Of a stretch of DNA of 12,017 nucleotides, positions 7,507 to 12,017 are shown in pieces. The position numbers were made by a program, and so were the translations under genes. The notes under the pieces are model-generated. The model was not told the origin of the DNA. It saw only the letters and a list, made by a program, of their open reading frames with translations, and did not search any database. The DNA comes from Flavobacteriales bacterium CG_4_9_14_3_um_filter_32_8. Lineage in GTDB: Bacteria > Bacteroidota > Bacteroidia > Flavobacteriales_E > Vicingaceae. Positions within the stretch are counted from its first letter, which is position 1, and every line of letters begins with the position of its first letter. The stretch lies in the NCBI GenBank assembly GCA_002790175.1, contig PFUQ01000205.1:1-12017 (forward strand). The letters are read 5' to 3'.

Positions 7507-8670
7507 TCAAAAATCAGACTTAAAAAAATCTAATGATTCTAAGTTAATCATGTGTACATCTTCATAATAAAAATGGAGTATCTCGATGTATGAATGTCCT
7601 TCTTTAGCCATTCGCATAGCCCCTTCTTGGCACAAGCCAACACCATGTCCAAACCCTTTTCCTTTTAATATTACATTGTTTCCGTTGGGTATAATATCAA
7701 ACTGAGCCGATTTTAACTTAAAATCATTTCGAATATCAACAAAGGGTATTTTAATATTATCTTTCATATAATATTGTTCTCTGTAGAGTTGAAAATATTC
7801 TGTTGAGCAATCATAGTCTAATGAAATGTTGGAAGAATTGTATTTTTCTAGATATTTTAACCAAGTAATTTTTGGAATTTCTTTAGTCCAAACTGAATTA
7901 TTTTCATGTAAACAAAAAGTATCTTTTATTGCTCGTAAATAATATACTTTTTGTCTCCAAACTTCCTCAACATTTGCTGTTTCACCTCCACAATTAGAGT
8001 AGAAGGTGGCTATAATTAGATTAATATCGCTATCTACTATTACAATTCCATGCGTTGTTTTTGCTGCTTCTTTGATAAGCAACGATTTTGGTTGATGATT
8101 GTAAGCCTGACAATGAACTTTATCACACAAGCTAAATCCTTCCGATTGGTGTCTATTAATGTTTTTTAAAGCATAAGTTCTACAAATAATAGCTTGAAGT
8201 TTAAAATATTCTGCTGGTGGATTTTTTCCTACTTCCGATTCAACAACTCCAGCAACATAATTATCTAAGTCGATGTTATTGATGAGTTGAATATAATTGT
8301 AATAATCATGAAGATTAACGATTAAATTATCTTCATAACTATTAATTTTTTTACTATCAGGAGTTTTTATTTTAAAAGAATTTTGTGCAGAAGTGCCAAT
8401 AAAATTTACTTTTTTAAAACATCCATAATCTACATCTAAAGAAGTAATAACAATTTGGTTGTTAACATATTTGAGTTCCAGTACCTCCGAATTATCAATA
8501 TCTAGCAGTTTTCCTTTTTCAGTAAAAACACTATAGCTGCCTTGTTCTGTTAAAAAAATGAAAGAAGTTATTTTATCTGTATGATAGATGCCAATGTTTA
8601 CTATTTCTGAATAAACATTTTGAAATAGAAAAAATAGAAGGACTAGAAATATTGTAATTCCTTTTAACAC
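7507..8670 (-). CDS. SpoIID/LytB-domain protein, probable exported peptidoglycan lytic enzyme
   Basis: A 387-residue SpoIID/LytB-family protein. An N-terminal hydrophobic segment (about 1-21) acts as signal peptide or anchor. The SpoIID domain follows: LDNYVAGVVESEVG (Glu146 is the candidate catalytic glutamate by position), FKLQAIICRTYAL, CDKVHCQAY (Cys182/Cys187), THGIV, FYSNCGGETANVEEVW and the C-terminal GKGFGHGVGLCQEGAMRMA. In spore-formers SpoIID is a lytic transglycosylase acting on denuded glycan; in non-sporulating diderms the substrate is unclear. The start is GTG at 8670, chosen because an in-frame TAA immediately precedes it and no ATG follows before residue 302. The gene lies 68 bases downstream of lpxB on the same strand but has a promoter-like sequence in the gap. 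It converges on the nuclease gene with 19 bases between stops. Confidence 0.93.
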   Translation of the reverse strand: MLKGITIFLVLLFFLFQNVYSEIVNIGIYHTDKITSFIFLTEQGSYSVFTEKGKLLDIDNSEVLELKYVNNQIVITSLDVDYGCFKKVNFIGTSAQNSFKIKTPDSKKINSYEDNLIVNLHDYYNYIQLINNIDLDNYVAGVVESEVGKNPPAEYFKLQAIICRTYALKNINRHQSEGFSLCDKVHCQAYNHQPKSLLIKEAAKTTHGIVIVDSDINLIIATFYSNCGGETANVEEVWRQKVYYLRAIKDTFCLHENNSVWTKEIPKITWLKYLEKYNSSNISLDYDCSTEYFQLYREQYYMKDNIKIPFVDIRNDFKLKSAQFDIIPNGNNVILKGKGFGHGVGLCQEGAMRMAKEGHSYIEILHFYYEDVHMINLESLDFFKSDF

Positions 8671-8697
8671 TTAACAAAAATATTGGATTTGTAAACA

Positions 8698-8731
8698 CAA
8701 AAATAGGGGATGTTGAAGCAGTTATTCACAA
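8698..8731 (-). promoter_or_regulatory. Likely Bacteroidota-type promoter for the SpoIID-like gene
   Basis: On the minus strand, TTG (8731-8729) is followed after 23 bases by TATTTTTG (8705-8698), fitting the TTG-N17-23-TAnnTTTG pattern. Transcription would start near 8692, giving a leader of about 20 bases before the GTG. A second copy of TATTTTTG lies exactly 23 bases further on (8682-8675), but it is too close to the start codon to give a normal leader. Confidence 0.4.
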
Positions 8732-8738
8732 CCACTTT

Positions 8739-9848
8739 TTAATTGGTTAAATAACCAACTATTAATTCAGCAGCTTTTTTAGAAGCTCCTTTTCCACCCA
8801 GTTTAAGGTGTAAGTTCTCGTATTCAATAAGTTGGTTTTCTCGGTCGGGATGAGTCGTAATTTTAGTTAATTCTTTAATTAAATTAGTTGTCGTTAAATC
8901 ACTCTGAATCAATTCTGTAACTATTTTTTTATCGACAATCAAATTTACCAATGAAATGTATTTTATTTTAACTACCATTTTCGCTAACTTATAAAATAAC
9001 CAACCTGTTTTATAGCAAACAACTTGTGGCACTTTAAACAAAGCGGTTTCTAGTGTTGCTGTTCCAGAAACCACTAATGCTGCTGATGCATGTTGTAATA
9101 AATCGTAAGTTTTATTTTCAATAATGGCGACATCTTTATTGATAAATTGCTGATAAAAATCTAACTGTTGAGATGGAGCTCCAGCAATAACAAACTGATA
9201 ATCTGGAAAATTATCAACGACTGATAGCATTATCGCTAGCATAGAAGAAATTTCTTGTTTTCTGCTTCCAGGCAACAAAGCAATAATGGGTTTGTTATTG
9301 AGTTGATGTGCTTTACAAAAATCTGCAAAAGAAATTTGAGGTCTGTCAGCAATACAATCTAGTAATGGATGTCCAACAAAATCAACTGGATAATTAAATT
9401 TTGCATAAAAATCTTTTTCAAAAGGAAGGATAACAAACATTTGATCTATTATCTTTTTAATTTTAAAAACTCTTTTTTGATTCCAAGCCCATATTTTTGG
9501 TGAGATGTAGTAATAGGTTTTCATGTTATTGGCTTTTGCCCATCTGGCAATTTTTAAATTAAAACCTGGGTAATCCACCAAAATCAACACATCAGGATTA
9601 AAATTTAAAATATCTTGCTTGCAAAATACCATGTTTTGAAATATTGTTCGAATGTTTAGGAGAACTTGTTCCACACCCATAAACGCCAATTCACGGTAAT
9701 GTTTAACAACAACAGCACCTTGCTTTTCCATCAATTCGCCACCAAAACACCTAAACTGTGCAGTTGTATCTGCGATAGCTAATTCTTTGATTAAATAAGC
9801 TGCTTGCAAATCTCCTGATGCTTCTCCTGCGATAAGGTAATATTTCAT
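8739..9848 (-). CDS. lpxB: Lipid-A-disaccharide synthase LpxB
   Basis: A 369-residue glycosyltransferase of family GT19, the usual length for LpxB. It joins UDP-2,3-diacylglucosamine to lipid X (2,3-diacylglucosamine 1-phosphate) to make the lipid A disaccharide on the inner face of the inner membrane. Signatures seen in order: N-terminal GEASGD (8-13), ALILVDYPGFN-type strand (about 86-97), ISPKIWAWNQKR (115-126), VGHPLLD (158-164), LLPGSRKQEI (191-200) and SGTATLE (261-267), with the nucleotide-sugar site in the C-terminal half. It sits 12 bases after the small membrane protein gene, which itself overlaps surE, so the three genes look like one operon read from the surE promoter. Its presence shows that the host makes lipid A and has an outer membrane. 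No truncation or missing motif is seen. Confidence 0.97.
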   Translation of the reverse strand: MKYYLIAGEASGDLQAAYLIKELAIADTTAQFRCFGGELMEKQGAVVVKHYRELAFMGVEQVLLNIRTIFQNMVFCKQDILNFNPDVLILVDYPGFNLKIARWAKANNMKTYYYISPKIWAWNQKRVFKIKKIIDQMFVILPFEKDFYAKFNYPVDFVGHPLLDCIADRPQISFADFCKAHQLNNKPIIALLPGSRKQEISSMLAIMLSVVDNFPDYQFVIAGAPSQQLDFYQQFINKDVAIIENKTYDLLQHASAALVVSGTATLETALFKVPQVVCYKTGWLFYKLAKMVVKIKYISLVNLIVDKKIVTELIQSDLTTTNLIKELTKITTHPDRENQLIEYENLHLKLGGKGASKKAAELIVGYLTN

Positions 9849-9860
9849 AGCTATTAAATA

Positions 9861-10160
9861 TTATAAGGCAAACATGTAAAACAAATACAAAACGCCGTAT
9901 AACAGGGTTGCGAAAACAACACCTCTTGCAGATTTGTCTTTTTTAAACCAATAAAAAAGAAAAAACATACCTAAATTGATAAAAAGACATCCTTTTAAAT
10001 CGTTTAATATCCCACTAAACATTGGATTTTCAATCAAATATAGTAAATCTAAATTGGAATAATATTTAAGAATAAAATGCATTGAAATGACTGGAAGCAA
10101 TAAACCAATAATTAATCCAATAACAATATGGTCAAATTTTAAAAAGTTTGATTTAGGCAT
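9861..10160 (-). CDS. Small integral membrane protein between surE and lpxB, unknown function
   Basis: A 99-residue protein I do not assign to a family. It is mostly hydrophobic, with three likely membrane helices (about 11-31, 57-72 and 80-98) separated by a loop containing YYSNLDLLYLIENP and a basic turn FKKDKSARG. The positive residues of this turn should stay cytoplasmic. There is no signal peptide beyond the first helix and no catalytic motif. The start overlaps the end of surE by 8 bases and the stop is 12 bases before lpxB, so it is clearly a translated member of the operon. Its position suggests an envelope-related job, perhaps linked to lipid A synthesis or precursor handling, but that is guilt by association only. 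Confidence 0.8.
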   Translation of the reverse strand: MPKSNFLKFDHIVIGLIIGLLLPVISMHFILKYYSNLDLLYLIENPMFSGILNDLKGCLFINLGMFFLFYWFKKDKSARGVVFATLLYGVLYLFYMFAL

Positions 10161-10923
10161 TTTCCATCATTTTAATGTCATTTAATATTTTATAGTTAGT
10201 AATATCTGATTGAACGGGAACTACAGAAACATAATTGTTCGCTAAAGCCCATTCGTCAGTATCATTTCCATTATCTTCACTCACAAACTGACCCGTTAAC
10301 CAATAATAAGTTCTGCCCATGGGGTCTTTTCTTTCATCGTATTCTTCTTGCCAATTTCCTTTCGCCTGTCTACAAACTTTAATTCCGGCAATTAATTCTT
10401 CTTTTAAATTAGGGATGTTTACGTTTAAACAAATATTGGATATAAATTTATTGGTCAATACTTGTTTAATGATTTGACGTACATATTTTTGTGCAGCTGT
10501 AAAATCAGCATCAATAGAATGATTGAGTAAAGAAAATCCTATAGAAGGAATTTTTTCTAATGAACCTTCTACTGCTGCCGACATAGTGCCCGAATAGATG
10601 ACATTAATTGATGAATTAGAGCCATGGTTAATTCCAGAAACAATTAAATTGGGCTTATGGGGTAATAATTTATTCACAGCAATTTTCACACAATCAACAG
10701 GTGTACCACTACAGGAATAGGCAACAGTTCCATTAATATCCATTTTGGTTACGTGTAAGGTAGAATCCATTGTAATGGCATGTCCCATACCACTTTGTGG
10801 TTTGTTAGGAGCCACCACCACCACGTCGCCAAATTCTTTTGCAACCGCTATTAATGCAATAATACCAGGGGCGGTTATTCCATCATCATTTACCACAAGA
10901 ATTAATGATTTTTTTATACTCAT
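10153..10923 (-). CDS. surE: 5'/3'-nucleotidase SurE
   Basis: A 256-residue SurE phosphatase, typical length. SurE removes phosphate from nucleoside 5'- and 3'-monophosphates and can cut short polyphosphate, using a divalent metal in the cytoplasm; it is linked to stationary-phase and stress survival. Metal-site motifs are intact: VNDDGITAPG with Asp13/Asp14, Ser44 in PQSGMGHAIT, and Asn99 in SGINHGSN. GTPVDCVK (74-80) and YSGTMSAAVEG (110-120) are also family signatures, and the C-terminus has the usual YVSVVPVQSDIT segment. The ATG at 10923 leaves the family N-terminus complete. It is the first gene of the surE-membrane protein-lpxB run and is preceded by a good promoter match, divergent from the universal stress gene. 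Confidence 0.97.
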   Translation of the reverse strand: MSIKKSLILVVNDDGITAPGIIALIAVAKEFGDVVVVAPNKPQSGMGHAITMDSTLHVTKMDINGTVAYSCSGTPVDCVKIAVNKLLPHKPNLIVSGINHGSNSSINVIYSGTMSAAVEGSLEKIPSIGFSLLNHSIDADFTAAQKYVRQIIKQVLTNKFISNICLNVNIPNLKEELIAGIKVCRQAKGNWQEEYDERKDPMGRTYYWLTGQFVSEDNGNDTDEWALANNYVSVVPVQSDITNYKILNDIKMMENA

Positions 10924-10940
10924 TTTTTTGATTTATTTTG

Positions 10941-10973
10941 CAAATTTACAGCTAAATTACGATTATGGGACAA
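10941..10973 (-). promoter_or_regulatory. Likely Bacteroidota-type promoter for the surE-lpxB operon
   Basis: On the minus strand, TTG (10973-10971) is followed after 22 bases by TAAATTTG (10948-10941), an exact fit to TTG-N17-23-TAnnTTTG. The -7 box ends 17 bases before the surE ATG. Both half-sites and their spacing fit, making this the best promoter match found in the window; the short motif in AT-rich sequence keeps confidence moderate. Confidence 0.5.
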
Positions 10974-11002
10974 TTTATAAATTTCAATAAAAACAATAAT
11001 TA

Positions 11003-11821
11003 ATGGATACGATTTTAATTCCTACAGATTTTTCAGAACACGCTCATTATGCATTAGAATATGCCTCGTTTATTACTAAAGAAAAAGGAGGAAAACTTAT
11101 TATTCTTAATGTTTACCAACATCATAAAGAACTTGAAAATATCCAAAATAAATTTAAAGAAATTGAAACTTACAGCTATTTAAAAGGAGTTGATTATGAA
11201 TTTATAACAGAAAAAGGAATAAGTGTAAGTAACACGATTAGTAAGGTAGGAATTGATTATCATGTTGGTTTAATAATTATGGGTTCAAATGGAGTTTCTA
11301 ATATTGAGGAAATGCTTTTGGGAAGTAATACAGAGAATGTGATAAGAAAATCTCATTTTAATGTGTTAACTATTAAACATAGAATGCCTGAATTAAAAAT
11401 AAAATCAATTTTATTTCCTTCAGATTTTATGCCCGAAGTGTATTCAATTTTTGAAGGGATTAAAAACTTCTCTGAATTGTTTAATGCTAAAATTCATTTA
11501 TTGAATGTCACCAGCTCAAAAGATAGTAAAGAAATCAATAAAGTTTCTAAAAAAATGGATAGCTTAATTGACTTTTATCAGCTAAAGGAAGGCAGTTATC
11601 AGAAAGTTATTGTTAAGGATAAATCTGAAGAATTTGGCATACTAAATTACTGTATCGATAATGACATTGATATAATAGCAATTGGCTCTCACGGAAAGAG
11701 TGTATTGCACAAATTAATTAAAGAAAGTACATCACAAAATGTAGTGAGAGATTCTTTTAGACCTATTTTAACTATGAGGTTTCAAGAGAACTTCAGACCT
11801 CAAACCTCAAATCTCAGATAA
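11003..11821 (+). CDS. Universal stress protein with two tandem Usp domains
   Basis: A 272-residue protein made of two Usp folds, about 1-126 and 133-260. Domain 1 starts MDTILIPTDFSEHA and has the ATP-binding pattern Gx2Gx9G(S/T) at 94-108 (GSNGVSNIEEMLLGS), so it should bind nucleotide. Domain 2 starts IKSILFPSDF and its equivalent stretch at 228-242 (GSHG...KES) has Glu241 in place of the third glycine, so it may not bind ATP. Tandem Usp proteins are cytoplasmic and are usually induced by starvation, redox or other stress; the exact role is unknown. The last 12 residues lie beyond the fold and are encoded by a 7-base near-repeat (see the repeat feature). The gene is divergent from surE with 79 bases between starts. 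A near match to the -7 box, TAAATTTC at 10978-10985, is the only promoter hint. Confidence 0.93.
   Translation: MDTILIPTDFSEHAHYALEYASFITKEKGGKLIILNVYQHHKELENIQNKFKEIETYSYLKGVDYEFITEKGISVSNTISKVGIDYHVGLIIMGSNGVSNIEEMLLGSNTENVIRKSHFNVLTIKHRMPELKIKSILFPSDFMPEVYSIFEGIKNFSELFNAKIHLLNVTSSKDSKEINKVSKKMDSLIDFYQLKEGSYQKVIVKDKSEEFGILNYCIDNDIDIIAIGSHGKSVLHKLIKESTSQNVVRDSFRPILTMRFQENFRPQTSNLR
11798..11818 (+). repeat. Three 7-base near-repeats at the end of the universal stress gene
   Basis: CCTCAAA, CCTCAAA and TCTCAGA follow each other directly and run into the TAA stop. They encode the end of the protein's extra tail. A related doublet, CAAACTTCAAACTT, is at 11954-11967, so the same kind of simple sequence flanks the hairpin region on both sides. 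Confidence 0.6.
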
Positions 11822-11859
11822 CAAATATGAAATGGAAAGAGAAATGTGCGTTTAGCTTT

Positions 11860-11877
11860 CCCCTCCAAAAAGAGGGG
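11860..11877. repeat. Hairpin 1: CCCCTC / GAGGGG
   Basis: A perfect 6-base GC-rich stem (11860-11865 with 11872-11877) closes a 6-base A-rich loop. It lies about 40 bases after the universal stress gene stop. No T-run follows, so it is not a classical intrinsic terminator, although it could stall transcripts or protect their 3' ends. Confidence 0.6.
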
Positions 11878-11884
11878 TTAGTCC

Positions 11885-11922
11885 CACCCGAGCGAATGAA
11901 TTCGTTCATTCGGGCGAGGGTG
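11885..11922. repeat. Hairpin 2: 8-base stem with TTCG tetraloop and outer stem
   Basis: The inner stem CGAATGAA (11893-11900) pairs perfectly with TTCATTCG (11905-11912) across a TTCG tetraloop. TTCG corresponds to the very stable UUCG loop in RNA, though here it is not closed by the ideal C-G pair. An outer stem CACCC (11885-11889) with GGGTG (11918-11922) encloses a 3/5-base internal loop. An alternative pairing CCCGA/TCGGG with a 4-base left bulge is also possible. Confidence 0.65.
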
Positions 11923-12017
11923 TTTAGAAAGATGAATGTGAAAAGACAAATAACAAACTTCAAACTTCTTTTAAGGTGGGTTCTAAAAATTGATTTCTTT
12001 CAAAAAACAAAGATAAT

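Larger units (their letters stand above)
11822..12017. other. Gene-free tail with intergenic repeat-like DNA
   Basis: No convincing coding region is seen in the last 196 bases. The stretch from about 11850 to 11925 is visibly richer in G and C than the rest of the window and holds two neighbouring hairpins, annotated separately. Its general look (CCCCTCC...GAGGGGTTAG...CCCACCC) recalls, from memory, interspersed intergenic repeats of Bacteroidota genomes. The flanks are simple A/C/T-rich sequence. Confidence 0.5.

Noticed and set aside
12008..12015. Minus-strand TATCTTTG promoter box at the right edge
   Set aside because: It matches TAnnTTTG but would read into the gene-free repeat region, and its -33 region is outside the window.
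1..12017. CRISPR array, tRNA, toxin-antitoxin, transposase or phage genes
   Set aside because: None seen on either strand: no regularly spaced repeats, no cloverleaf, no mobile-element protein motifs.

Overview
The window looks like chromosomal DNA from a member of the Bacteroidota, possibly Flavobacteriales-like; the order is a guess. The DNA is strongly AT-rich and genes lack clear Shine-Dalgarno sequences. Several starts are preceded by the Bacteroidota-type -7 element TAnnTTTG. Signal peptides end in the 'FSQ' style common in this phylum, and the protein families (PAS-rich histidine kinase, REC-Crp regulator, ComEC without a metallo-beta-lactamase active site, SpoIID-like protein) fit. 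No tRNA, rRNA, CRISPR array, insertion sequence or phage gene was seen. Coding density is very high: every gap between genes is under 100 bases except the last 196 bases.

Layout. (1) 1-2317, plus strand: the 3' part of a PAS sensor histidine kinase, open from the left edge, overlaps by four bases a response regulator whose output is a Crp/Fnr-type module. (2) 2321-5563, minus strand: comEC followed by a radical SAM/SPASM enzyme, which converges on the regulator with only 3 bases between stop codons. (3) 5653-7487, plus strand, divergent from comEC: a small secreted glycine-rich protein of unknown function, translationally coupled to an exported DNA/RNA non-specific endonuclease carrying an extra C-terminal OB-fold-like domain. 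(4) 7507-10923, minus strand: surE, a small membrane protein, lpxB (lipid A disaccharide synthase), then a SpoIID/LytB-domain protein with its own likely promoter. (5) 11003-11821, plus strand: a tandem-domain universal stress protein, followed by a gene-free tail with two hairpins that look like an interspersed intergenic repeat.

How the genes may work together. The surE-orf-lpxB-spoIID run is mostly housekeeping and envelope biology: nucleotide salvage or stress phosphatase, lipid A synthesis, and peptidoglycan processing. The most suggestive arrangement is comEC back to back with an exported nuclease. ComEC is the inner-membrane DNA channel of natural transformation. Here its C-terminal domain lacks the HxHxDH metal site of longer ComEC proteins, while the divergent neighbour encodes a nuclease of the same superfamily as the pneumococcal DNA-uptake nuclease EndA. 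A DNA-uptake or DNA-scavenging role for this pair is an inference. Nothing here is clearly a new defence or mobile system; the best candidates for new biology are the glycine-rich protein/nuclease-OB pair and the REC-Crp regulator without a recognisable cyclic-nucleotide pocket.
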